This document shows, piece by piece, positions 7,258 to 14,486 of a stretch of DNA of 25,194 bases (the first letter of the stretch is position 1; every line of letters starts with the position of its first letter). Under the pieces are notes generated by a model. The model ran no database searches, was not told where the DNA came from, and worked only from the letters and a program-made list of their open reading frames with translations. A program made the translations under genes and the position numbers. This DNA comes from UBA4717 sp045531795 (GTDB taxonomy: Bacteria > Bacillota > Clostridia > Oscillospirales > CAG-272): NCBI GenBank assembly GCA_045531795.1, contig JAZSET010000091.1, positions 1-25,194 on the forward strand, written 5' to 3'.

Positions 7258-8991
7258 TTATTCAGCGGGGATATAGGGGAGTTCTTTATATGCCTCCCAG
7301 TCTGCCCAGTGACGCTTCATAATGACAGAGTCTGCAGGTCCGACTTCACCGTTCATATCAAGGTCGCAGTTGTCAGTGACAACTGTGATATTTTCCCAGT
7401 TAGCAACATAACGCGCGAGAAGAATCATATCTGCGGTATCAACATCATCGTCACCGTCCGCGTCGCCTATTTTGTTGGAGATAAGTGTGAAGTTTACGCT
7501 GTTTTCTGTAGCATATGTCTGTGTGTATGAGCCGTCTGCAGCACGAAGAACAAAGTCATCTGCACAGCCTGCAAAAGCATCGTCACCGATTGATGTTACC
7601 TCTGCCGTTATAACAACAGTGTGGAGAGAAGCACATGAGTCAAATGCACCTTCGCCGATTGAATTAACTTTTCCTGTAATGTTAGCACCTGTGAGAGCAG
7701 AGCCCTTGAAAGCATAGTCTCCGATTGATGTAACACCTGCACCGATAACGGTAGCAGTAAGAGGGAAGCCTGCAAAAGCATAGTCGCCGATTGATGTTAC
7801 TGTGGCTTCAATTTCAACCGATACTATTGTATCGTAGAATTCAGCCCAGGGAGCAGGATTTTCAGCTGTGTAGTCATACATATCACCTGTTCCTGCAATA
7901 AGAAGATTGTTTCTGTGGTCGATAGACCAAGTGAGATTTTCACCGCAGTCACCGCTGTCAATGATTACAGGGTCCTGAATATCAATGGCACCAATAGCAT
8001 CCATCTGCTCTGCCATATAGATACCCATAAGTCTCTGGCCCTCTTTGTTGGGGTGAACATTATCCTTTGCGATATAATCAAATTTGTCTCTGAAGTCGAG
8101 TTCGTCTACAGAATAAAGATCAATGAACTTTACGCCGTAGATTTCTGCGAGTTCTTCAATTCTTGCAACATAGTCGTACTTGGAGTCGCCGAATTTGTTT
8201 TCTTTATCAAGAGCGTTAGTGGAAGCACCTGTTCTTGTCTGACCGAAGAAGACAATCTGCTTTTGGGGATATGCTTCAATAAGGTTTTCCATAATGTGAC
8301 GAATTGCACCTGTAAAGGTTTCAAGATCACGGGAGGAAACATCATCAAGGCTAACACTGGAAAAGTCATTTGTGCCACCCATAACTGTTATAAGATCAGC
8401 AGTGGGTACGCCGCTTATGAGACCAGGCAAACGTTTGATAAACGAAGGGATGTTTTCGGGGTGAGGTGCATTTGACACCATTGACCATCCGACACCGTAG
8501 TTGTGATTTTTAACCTTATAGTCCTTTGCCCAATAATCGTGATAGTTGTATCCGCGAACAATGGTTGATTCATTCGGGGCAAGATCGTAAGCGTAATTTG
8601 TGATAGAGTCACCAAGGCTTGCTACAACGTAAGTTTTTCCTGCACTGTAGTCCTTTGAAGTGAAAGGAACAGGCGCAATTTCATCTGCAAGTACAAAAAT
8701 GTGAGACTGAATCTCTACTCCGTCAACAGTAGCAGAAATGTATGTGTCACCTGAACTCTTGGCAGTTACTTTACCGCTGTTGTCAACAGATGCGATAGTA
8801 CTGTCAGCAGAATCAAAAGTGATTACTGCATTGTCAGCAGCACCTATTACATTCAGCTCCAGTGTTTCGCCGACGATTTTGCGGGAAACTTGTGTGTCAA
8901 AATAAACTTCGGTACTGTCTTCTGCAAAAGCAGTTACGCAAAGCAAAAGAGAGATCAGGGAAACAAGCGAGATTAAAAGAATCTTTTTCAT
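7258..8991 (-). CDS. Secreted Ig-like/SGNH (GDSL) hydrolase with BspA-type LRRs and a type I dockerin
   Basis: The ATG at 8989-8991 is chosen as start because GGAGA lies 5 bp upstream and a signal peptide (MKKILLISLV...AFA) begins there; an in-frame upstream ATG at 9042 would bury that signal. The protein has 577 residues: a Big2-like Ig domain (about 27-100), an SGNH hydrolase with GDSI (Ser129), GGTND (Asn208) and DNVHPN (Asp310, His313), a linker with BspA-type leucine-rich repeats (about 345-480, recurring VTSIGDYAF units), and a dockerin (about 507-570) with two calcium-loop repeats, DADGDDDVDTAD and DLDMNGEVGPAD. Dockerins attach enzymes to cohesins, so this form may join a cellulosome-like assembly. 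No cohesin or scaffoldin gene is in the window. The hydrolase half is closely similar to the neighbouring SLH protein. Confidence 0.9.
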   Translation of the reverse strand: MKKILLISLVSLISLLLCVTAFAEDSTEVYFDTQVSRKIVGETLELNVIGAADNAVITFDSADSTIASVDNSGKVTAKSSGDTYISATVDGVEIQSHIFVLADEIAPVPFTSKDYSAGKTYVVASLGDSITNYAYDLAPNESTIVRGYNYHDYWAKDYKVKNHNYGVGWSMVSNAPHPENIPSFIKRLPGLISGVPTADLITVMGGTNDFSSVSLDDVSSRDLETFTGAIRHIMENLIEAYPQKQIVFFGQTRTGASTNALDKENKFGDSKYDYVARIEELAEIYGVKFIDLYSVDELDFRDKFDYIAKDNVHPNKEGQRLMGIYMAEQMDAIGAIDIQDPVIIDSGDCGENLTWSIDHRNNLLIAGTGDMYDYTAENPAPWAEFYDTIVSVEIEATVTSIGDYAFAGFPLTATVIGAGVTSIGDYAFKGSALTGANITGKVNSIGEGAFDSCASLHTVVITAEVTSIGDDAFAGCADDFVLRAADGSYTQTYATENSVNFTLISNKIGDADGDDDVDTADMILLARYVANWENITVVTDNCDLDMNGEVGPADSVIMKRHWADWEAYKELPYIPAE

Positions 8992-9051
8992 AACATTCTC
9001 CTTGAATATGATTATATTTTTTGCCCAAGTACGCCTTGGCAATAGTTACCT

Positions 9052-9093
9052 AATAATTATATCATTTGCCAAAATAATTATATCATTTGCCAA
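9052..9093. repeat. Two tandem 21-bp repeats that duplicate a -10 box
   Basis: Positions 9052-9072 and 9073-9093 are identical 21-bp units. On the minus strand each unit contains GGCAAATGATATAATTATT, that is, a TATAAT box with its upstream context. Only the unit nearer the -35 box (9073-9093) is correctly spaced. Confidence 0.9.
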
Positions 9094-9105
9094 AAAATTT
9101 GTCAA
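9077..9105 (-). promoter_or_regulatory. Promoter of the dockerin-type SGNH gene
   Basis: On the minus strand TTGACA (9100-9105), 17 bases, then TATAAT (9077-9082); both boxes are consensus. A second TATAAT lies 21 bp downstream at 9056-9061 in the tandem repeat. The roughly 80-nt leader has a hairpin, TTGCCAAG/CTTGGGCAA, at about 9023-9045. Confidence 0.8.
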
Positions 9106-9160
9106 CGAAAACAGAGTTATGACATATTACAAAGTTTGAGAGGACTTTTTGTGCACATTG

Positions 9161-10408
9161 TTACCTTGATGCTCTGATAGCCGGAGGAAGAGCAGCTTCG
9201 TTTATAATTTTCGGGAGCTTCAGGTCGCACAAAAGCGAGGCAGGGAGCAGAGAAGTATCTCCATAGACTTTTCTGATTTTGTCTGCGGCCGACTCTTTCT
9301 TTTCAAGCCGTTCTGATCTGGCAATATCGGTGAAAAAATCAAATTTTACGGGATAACTGTCACAGTCAAGCTTGGAAAGCCTCACGGTAACTGCCCTGAC
9401 AGGATTTTCCCAGTTATATGAAGTCTCAAAAAGTCTTGCGGCATTTTCAAATACAGTTGTACCCGAACGGGTAGACACATTCAGATTCATACTGTATTCA
9501 CGGCTGTTTCTGAGACTGTCCTTTATACAAATTGAAAGCGACTTTGCAACGAGGCTCTTTTCCCTGAGCCTTTTTGAAATATCGGTACACAAATAGAGAA
9601 TAATCCGTCTGACCTCATCATTATTCTGAAGATCCTCACGGCAGGTAACCCCATGGCTCAGGCTCTGAGGCGTGGGTACATAGTCAAAAGGAGAAACAGG
9701 ACTTGTGTCAAGTCCGTTTGCAAAATTATATAATGAGGTGCCGTTTTTGCCAAGTAATTTTTCAAGATATCGCGGAGGAGTCCTTGCAATATCACCTATT
9801 GTAAAAATGCCGTGACGGTCAAGAACCTCATTTGTGGCATATCCTACTCCGAGCATCTCTTTTGCGGGCAGGGGCCACAGACGGCTTTTGTAATCATTGC
9901 TCATAACAACGGTTGTGGCATCGGGCTTTTTCAGGTCTGAGCAAAGCTTTGCAAAAACTTTATTAAAGGAAACGCCCACCGAAACAGAAAGACCGGTTTC
10001 GTTTTTTACTCTGTTTCTTATTGTGTCGGCAATCTTTTTTCCACATCCGAAGAGAGAAGTGCTGTGAGTAACATCAAGCCAGCATTCGTCCATACCAAAC
10101 GGCTCGACCTCGTCTGTGTATTCTTCATATATTGAGCGTACAATTTTAGAATAACGGCTGTAGGCGTCAAAATGAGGCGGTACCGCAATTAAATCGGGAC
10201 ATTTCTGTCGTGCTTTCCATATAGGATCGCCCGTTTTTACGCCCATACGCTTGGCATTTTCGTTTTTTGCAAGTACAATTCCGTGCCTGTCCTCTTCAAG
10301 TCCGCAAACGGCAAGAAACTTGCCCTCTTTCGCATATTCGGGATTGAGAACAGCCTCAACGGAGGCAAAAAAATTATTAAGGTCGCTGTGAAGTATGATT
10401 CTTTCCAT
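9161..10408 (-). CDS. dinB: Y-family (DinB/Pol IV-type) translesion DNA polymerase
   Basis: The 415-residue protein has the Y-family signatures: HSDLNNFFASVE at the start (metal ligand Asp9, aromatic steric-gate region Phe13-Phe14), EPFGMDECWLD (catalytic Asp107-Glu108) and SVGVSFNKVFAKLCSDLKKPDA, followed by the thumb helix-hairpin-helix region (YLEKLLGKNGTSLYN) and a little-finger domain. It copies past DNA lesions at low fidelity. The C-terminus differs from E. coli Pol IV and no obvious beta-clamp peptide was identified. Its promoter is divergent from that of the XRE/ImmA operon, 189 bp away between start codons, with operator-like repeats in the shared region. This suggests control by the neighbouring repressor rather than a visible LexA box. 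No clear terminator follows. Confidence 0.92.
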   Translation of the reverse strand: MERIILHSDLNNFFASVEAVLNPEYAKEGKFLAVCGLEEDRHGIVLAKNENAKRMGVKTGDPIWKARQKCPDLIAVPPHFDAYSRYSKIVRSIYEEYTDEVEPFGMDECWLDVTHSTSLFGCGKKIADTIRNRVKNETGLSVSVGVSFNKVFAKLCSDLKKPDATTVVMSNDYKSRLWPLPAKEMLGVGYATNEVLDRHGIFTIGDIARTPPRYLEKLLGKNGTSLYNFANGLDTSPVSPFDYVPTPQSLSHGVTCREDLQNNDEVRRIILYLCTDISKRLREKSLVAKSLSICIKDSLRNSREYSMNLNVSTRSGTTVFENAARLFETSYNWENPVRAVTVRLSKLDCDSYPVKFDFFTDIARSERLEKKESAADKIRKVYGDTSLLPASLLCDLKLPKIINEAALPPAIRASR

Positions 10409-10444
10409 AAAAACACCTTTTTAATAAAAAATTTTCAAAACCTA

Positions 10445-10473
10445 TTGACAAAAAGTGAAATATCGGCTACAAT
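10445..10473 (+). promoter_or_regulatory. Promoter of the XRE-immA-MATE operon
   Basis: TTGACA (10445-10450), 17 bases, then TACAAT (10468-10473) on the plus strand. This gives a leader of over 100 nt that contains the operator-like repeats at 10538-10583. Confidence 0.7.
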
Positions 10474-10499
10474 AAAAGTGAACTTGAGTTGCACATTTT

Positions 10500-10528
10500 A
10501 TTATACTCGGCGAAAAATCGTTTGTCAA
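10500..10528 (-). promoter_or_regulatory. Promoter of dinB
   Basis: On the minus strand TTGACA (10523-10528), 17 bases, then TATAAT (10500-10505). The strong consensus implies that dinB must be repressed in unstressed cells. The 538-552 repeat lies about 10 bp upstream of the -35 box. Confidence 0.75.
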
Positions 10529-10537
10529 TAGAAAAGT

Positions 10538-10583
10538 GAAAAATATTTTCATTTATTTTAAAACGAGCGAAAAATATTTTCAT
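10538..10583. promoter_or_regulatory. Paired operator-like repeats between dinB and the XRE gene
   Basis: GAAAAATATTTTCAT occurs at 10538-10552 and again, identically, at 10569-10583, 31 bp apart (about three helical turns). Each is nearly palindromic (TGAAAA/TTTTCA). A related AAAAGTGAA motif appears at about 10451, 10475 and 10532. The second copy ends just before the ribosome site of the XRE gene. These are likely binding sites of the XRE repressor. Confidence 0.5.
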
Positions 10584-10597
10584 AACGGAGGAGAAAA

Positions 10598-11005
10598 ATG
10601 AAGTTCGGAGAAAAACTGAAAACAGAACGGAAAAGAAAGAGGATTACCCAGGAGGACCTTGCTAAAAGTGTAGGTGTATCCAAAAGAACAATTGTAAATT
10701 ATGAAAGCGGCGAAATATATCCGAAGGATAGAAAAATGTACTACAGTCTTGCAAATGCTCTTGGTATAGAGCCGAGCTATCTCTTAAGCGAAGACGAGGA
10801 GTTTATCCTTGATTCGAGCGAAAGCTACGGTGCAAGAGGAAGAATACAGGCAAAAAGGCTTATAAATCAGGTTTCTGCTATGTTTGCAGGCGGTGAGCTT
10901 GATGATGACGATAAGCTTGCCTTTGTGCATCAGATACAGGAGTTGTATTTTGACAGTAAGGAGTATTCAAAACGCTTCACTCCCGATAAGTATAAGGATA
11001 AATAA
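10598..11005 (+). CDS. XRE-family transcriptional repressor (ImmR/DdrO-like role inferred)
   Basis: The 135-residue protein has a Cro/CI-type helix-turn-helix at about residues 5-60 (ITQEDLAKSVGVSKRTIVNYESG contains the recognition helix), then a linker and a C-terminal helical region with AKRLINQVSAMFAGGELDDDDK. A well-placed GGAGGAG precedes its ATG. The next gene, 20 bp on, encodes an ImmA/IrrE-type metalloprotease. In ICEBs1 ImmA cleaves ImmR, and in Deinococcus IrrE (PprI) cleaves DdrO, both in response to DNA damage. By analogy this protein is the likely cleavage substrate and the repressor of dinB and of its own operon. The substrate relationship is inferred, not seen. Confidence 0.85.
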   Translation: MKFGEKLKTERKRKRITQEDLAKSVGVSKRTIVNYESGEIYPKDRKMYYSLANALGIEPSYLLSEDEEFILDSSESYGARGRIQAKRLINQVSAMFAGGELDDDDKLAFVHQIQELYFDSKEYSKRFTPDKYKDK

Positions 11006-11025
11006 TCTCTGAAAGGCAATACTTA

Positions 11026-11532
11026 ATGAAGAACACCATATATAATAAGGTGGAGAAACTTGTGAAAAAATATAAAACACGGGATCCCGAAGAACTTGCA
11101 AGGCTTCTCGGAATATCTGTTATATATAACCCTGAGCTGAAACGGCTTAAAGGATTTTACACAGTTCTCAACCGAAAAAGATACATAGTTGTAAATGATA
11201 ACCTTGACAGTGCCAGTAAGAGAATAGTAATCTCTCACGAAATCGGTCACGACAGGCTTCACAGAGCACTTGCAAGTGATTCGGTGCTTCGGGAGTTCGT
11301 GCTTTACGATATGAAAAGCCGCCCAGAATATGAAGCAAACGTTTTTGCCGCGGAACTGCTTCTGGATGACACAGAAATAGCAGGACTTGCAAAGTCGGGC
11401 TACGACATAGAACAAAGTGCAAAAATACTTGAAAGTGACATAAATCTTGTGGCGCTCAAGGTTTCAGCAATGAATAACAGAGGGTATAATTTCAATACCC
11501 CGATAACACCTAAAAACAACTTTCTTTCATAG
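11026..11532 (+). CDS. ImmA/IrrE-family zinc metallo-endopeptidase
   Basis: The 168-residue protein carries the zincin motif HEIGH (His71, Glu72, His75) and a downstream EYEANVFAAELLL segment supplying the likely third zinc ligand (Glu103), the signature of the ImmA/IrrE (COG2856) family. The N-terminal part (LARLLGISVIYN, LKGFYTVLNRKRYIVVND) is also typical. Such proteases inactivate a partner XRE repressor by cleavage when a damage or quorum signal is present. It lies between the XRE gene and a MATE exporter, with 20-bp gaps on either side, so the three form an operon. No separate sensor domain (for example the GAF-like domain of IrrE) is visible. Confidence 0.9.
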   Translation: MKNTIYNKVEKLVKKYKTRDPEELARLLGISVIYNPELKRLKGFYTVLNRKRYIVVNDNLDSASKRIVISHEIGHDRLHRALASDSVLREFVLYDMKSRPEYEANVFAAELLLDDTEIAGLAKSGYDIEQSAKILESDINLVALKVSAMNNRGYNFNTPITPKNNFLS

Positions 11533-11552
11533 AATCAGACGAGGTATAAATT

Positions 11553-12959
11553 TTGTTAAAGGAAAATAATAATGGCTTTTACAAGCAGATGCTGAAGCTG
11601 GCACTACCGATAGCATTTCAGAATCTGCTTGTGAGCTCGTTTACACTTGTTGACACACTTATGGTGGGTCAGCTCGGAGACGCCTCACTTGCTGCGGTAG
11701 GAATGGCAGGACAGTGGAGCTGGCTATTGCAGATAGTGCTTTTCGGCATAGTGTCGGGAATGTCAATATTTGTGGCACAGTACTGGGGTGAAAAGAATAT
11801 AGAGGGAATACAAAAGGTTTACGGAATTGCTGTAAGCTCGGGCATTGTGGTATCGCTTGTGTTCTTTGCGGCGGCATTCTTTTTGCCTGAAACCGTAATG
11901 CATATATTCAACAGGGAAGCGGACGTTGTTGCTGCCGGCTCAGCATATTTAAAGATAGCGGCATTTTCATACCCTGCAGTAATGCTCGGTAATTTAATGT
12001 TTGCACTTCTGCGTTCCACAGAGTGCGTGAAAATACCTATGGTTATATCTCTTATAGCCACATTCTTTAATGCGGTACTTAATTACGGACTTATTTTCGG
12101 TAAATTCGGAATGCCCGAAATGGGAATAAGGGGAGCAGCTCTTGCAACCTGTATATCCGCCTGGGTAAGCCCTGTAGCGGCACTTTTGATTGCAAAAGCA
12201 AAGAAACTCATTCTTGCAATACCTTTAAAGAAAATGTTTAACTATAGCCTTGATATGGTAAAAACATTTTATAAAAAGGCGTCCCCTGTTATAATCAATG
12301 AAAGTCTTTGGGGACTCGGCTCATTTGTAATAACACTTTTGTATTCAAATCTCGGAAAAGAGTCCTATGCGGCGGTGACGATACTCAAAACCTTTGAAAA
12401 TATTGTGTTTGTGGTATTTGTCGGAATATGTAATGCTTCCTGCGTAATGATAGGCAAGGACATTGGTGCAGGCAATATTGAGAGAGGTATTAAAACAGCA
12501 AGAAAAATGGCACTTATAGTACCACTCGTGTCAATACCAATGGGACTTCTGGTGATACTGTTCAGAGAAAATCTTGTAAACATTTTCAATATGGGTGGGA
12601 ACATAACAGCGGAAACGATGCGCATAGCGGTGGGAATTGTAACAGTCTATGCCTGTGAGCTTCCGATAAGGAATATTCCGTATATTCATATAGTCGGTAT
12701 ATTCAGACCGGGAGGCGAAACAACAAAGGGGCTTGTTTACGATATGAGTTGTCTGTGGCTGTTATCAATTCCTGCAACTTGGTTTGCAGCGTATGTACTG
12801 AAGCTCGATTTCGTTCTTGTATATATAATAATGTACGTGTTTGAGGATTTCCCGAAGGCCTTTATGTGTCTCAGATACTTTTTTACAAACAAGTGGGTAA
12901 AGCCTGTAACTGAAGCGGGCAGACAGGGCCTTGAAGAATATAGGGCGAAGATAAAATAG
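11553..12959 (+). CDS. MATE-family multidrug/organic cation exporter
   Basis: The 468-residue protein has about 12 hydrophobic segments and MATE features: LALPIAFQNLLVSSFTLVDTLMVGQLGDASLAAVGMAGQ near the N-terminus and a similar second half (KKASPVIINESLWGLG). MATE proteins export drugs or metabolites by Na+ or H+ antiport. The start is a TTG at 11553 with GAGG about 9 bp upstream; the nearest in-frame ATG is 36 bp later and would remove the start of the first helix. The gene is 20 bp from immA and followed by a terminator, so it shares the XRE-controlled promoter. Its substrate is unknown; co-regulation with a stress protease suggests export of a toxic compound. Confidence 0.9.
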   Translation: MLKENNNGFYKQMLKLALPIAFQNLLVSSFTLVDTLMVGQLGDASLAAVGMAGQWSWLLQIVLFGIVSGMSIFVAQYWGEKNIEGIQKVYGIAVSSGIVVSLVFFAAAFFLPETVMHIFNREADVVAAGSAYLKIAAFSYPAVMLGNLMFALLRSTECVKIPMVISLIATFFNAVLNYGLIFGKFGMPEMGIRGAALATCISAWVSPVAALLIAKAKKLILAIPLKKMFNYSLDMVKTFYKKASPVIINESLWGLGSFVITLLYSNLGKESYAAVTILKTFENIVFVVFVGICNASCVMIGKDIGAGNIERGIKTARKMALIVPLVSIPMGLLVILFRENLVNIFNMGGNITAETMRIAVGIVTVYACELPIRNIPYIHIVGIFRPGGETTKGLVYDMSCLWLLSIPATWFAAYVLKLDFVLVYIIMYVFEDFPKAFMCLRYFFTNKWVKPVTEAGRQGLEEYRAKIK

Positions 12960-12968
12960 CAAAGAAAT

Positions 12969-13000
12969 ATCGGTAAGAGAATGCTCTTACCGATGTTTCT
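12969..13000 (+). terminator. Intrinsic terminator of the XRE-immA-MATE operon
   Basis: ATCGGTAAGAG (12969-12979) pairs perfectly with CTCTTACCGAT (12984-12994) over a 4-base loop, followed by GTTTCTTT. The T-tract is interrupted but the stem is strong. Confidence 0.8.
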
Positions 13001-13021
13001 TTATAAATTTTGTCATACTTA

Positions 13022-13050
13022 TTGACAAAGACCACTAAATGTGGTATAAC
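13022..13050 (+). promoter_or_regulatory. Promoter of the GH39-like gene, with inverted repeats
   Basis: TTGACA (13022-13027), 17 bases, then TATAAC (13045-13050). The spacer contains ACCAC-TAAAT-GTGGT (13031-13045), and TTGTCA/TGACAA (13010-13028) frames the -35 box. Both look like repressor sites. A 10-bp palindrome, ATTGCGCAAT (13109-13118), lies just upstream of the ribosome site. Confidence 0.65.
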
Positions 13051-13141
13051 CGACCTTGAAAGGCAAAGCCTTTTGAAAAAATATTTTAACAGGGTAAAAT
13101 CACGTCAAATTGCGCAATGATTTCCGCAAGGAGGAATAAAT

Positions 13142-14440
13142 ATGAATTTTACAGTTGATTTTACAAAAGAAGTCGGAAAAATCAAACCGATGCACGGTGT
13201 AGGTCAACCGCCTATGCTTGGAGTTGGAACAGGCTATTTTCATTATCTTACAGAAGCAAAGATACCGTACTCCCGTCTGCACGATGTCGGCGGCGCATAC
13301 GGTGGAAATATGTATGTTGATATTCCAAATGTATTCAGAGATTTTGATGCAGATGAAAACGACCCTGCAAACTATGATTTTGCTTTCACGGATATTCTGA
13401 TGCAGGGGCTTGTTAAAGCAGGATGCGAGCCAATTTACAGACTTGGTGTTACAATTGAAAACTATCATAAAATTAAGTCCTACAGAATATATCCGCCCAA
13501 AGACTTTGCAAAGTGGGCAAGAATATGCGAGCATATAATCCGCCACTATAACGAGGGCTGGGCAAACGGATATAAGCTCAATGTTCAGTATTGGGAAATC
13601 TGGAACGAAGCAGACTGCCGTGAAAATCCTGCAGAAAATTCAATGTGGAAAGGCACATTTGAGGAGTATATCGACCTCTACAGAGTTTCCGCAACCTACC
13701 TTAAGGAAAAATTCCCTCATCTTAAATTCGGCGGTTATGCAGGCTGCGGCTTCTATCATTTCGGCTACGGCGAATTAACTTGGGAAGCAGATATATTCAA
13801 AAAGCACTTCTATATGTTTATGGATGCTGTAAAAAAAGATAATCTTCCGCTTGATTTCTTCTCGTGGCATCATTATACAAAGGAGGGCTCACCTGTACTT
13901 GAAGCAGGAGCAGCTTCGGCAAAATTTGTGCGTGAATCTCTTGATGAATACGGATACACTCATACAATCAGTATGTGTAACGAGTGGAATGTAAGCTTTG
14001 AAAAACAAACCCGCGGAAAGTCAAAGCAGTGTGCGGACACAGCAGGCTTTATGTGCCTTATGCAAGACACTCCCGTCGATATTATGTGCTACTATGACGC
14101 CCGTATCGGAGCAAGCTATTACGGCGGTATGTTTAGTCCCATAACCTATGAACCGTTCTGCCTCTATTATGGATTTGTGGCATTCGGTAAGCTTTATGAA
14201 ATGGGTACACAGGTCAAGACCTCAAATAACTGCGACGGACTTTATTCTGTCGCTGCAACAAACGGCAGGAAAAAGGGAGTGCTTATCGCAAACATAAATG
14301 AGGACATAAACCTTGATACAAACCTCTCTCCCGATATGACCTTATATATCATTGACGAAGACAATATGCTTGTACCCACAAAAATCAATCCCGTACACTT
14401 TACATTAAAGAAAAATCAGGTTGTCTACATAGAGGGTTAA
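13142..14440 (+). CDS. GH39-like (clan GH-A) glycoside hydrolase, probable cytoplasmic beta-xylosidase-type enzyme
   Basis: The 432-residue protein lacks a signal peptide, so it should act in the cytoplasm on imported oligosaccharides. It has the clan GH-A (beta/alpha)8 pattern with acid/base Glu156 in YWEIWNEAD and probable nucleophile Glu281 in SMCNEWN, plus GVGQPPML, SRLHDVGG and FFSWHHY segments. The WNE motif and the spacing of the two glutamates fit GH39, a family of beta-xylosidases and alpha-L-iduronidases, but the true substrate could differ. A short beta-rich C-terminal part follows the barrel. An AGGAGG ribosome site sits 7 bp before the ATG. The gene is monocistronic, with a promoter carrying operator-like repeats and a strong terminator. 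Confidence 0.75.
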   Translation: MNFTVDFTKEVGKIKPMHGVGQPPMLGVGTGYFHYLTEAKIPYSRLHDVGGAYGGNMYVDIPNVFRDFDADENDPANYDFAFTDILMQGLVKAGCEPIYRLGVTIENYHKIKSYRIYPPKDFAKWARICEHIIRHYNEGWANGYKLNVQYWEIWNEADCRENPAENSMWKGTFEEYIDLYRVSATYLKEKFPHLKFGGYAGCGFYHFGYGELTWEADIFKKHFYMFMDAVKKDNLPLDFFSWHHYTKEGSPVLEAGAASAKFVRESLDEYGYTHTISMCNEWNVSFEKQTRGKSKQCADTAGFMCLMQDTPVDIMCYYDARIGASYYGGMFSPITYEPFCLYYGFVAFGKLYEMGTQVKTSNNCDGLYSVAATNGRKKGVLIANINEDINLDTNLSPDMTLYIIDEDNMLVPTKINPVHFTLKKNQVVYIEG

Positions 14441-14442
14441 AT

Positions 14443-14475
14443 AAAAAACGGTGCATCTTCTGATGCACCGTTTTT
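14443..14475. terminator. Bidirectional terminator between the GH39-like and symporter genes
   Basis: ACGGTGCATC (14448-14457) pairs perfectly with GATGCACCGT (14462-14471), flanked by A6 on the left and T5 on the right, so it can serve both converging genes. Confidence 0.93.
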
Positions 14476-14486
14476 CTATCTGTAAA

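Noticed and set aside
7550..7830. Regularly spaced repeats resembling a CRISPR array
   Set aside because: They are degenerate coding repeats that translate to BspA-type LRR units (VTSIGDYAF-like) within the dockerin-type protein.
8992..9042. Upstream in-frame ATG for the dockerin-type SGNH gene
   Set aside because: It would add 17 residues before a clear signal peptide and lacks a ribosome site; the ATG at 8991 has GGAGA close by.
9110..9160. Terminator of dinB
   Set aside because: No hairpin with a T-tract could be found in this stretch; dinB may end by another route or read into the next region.
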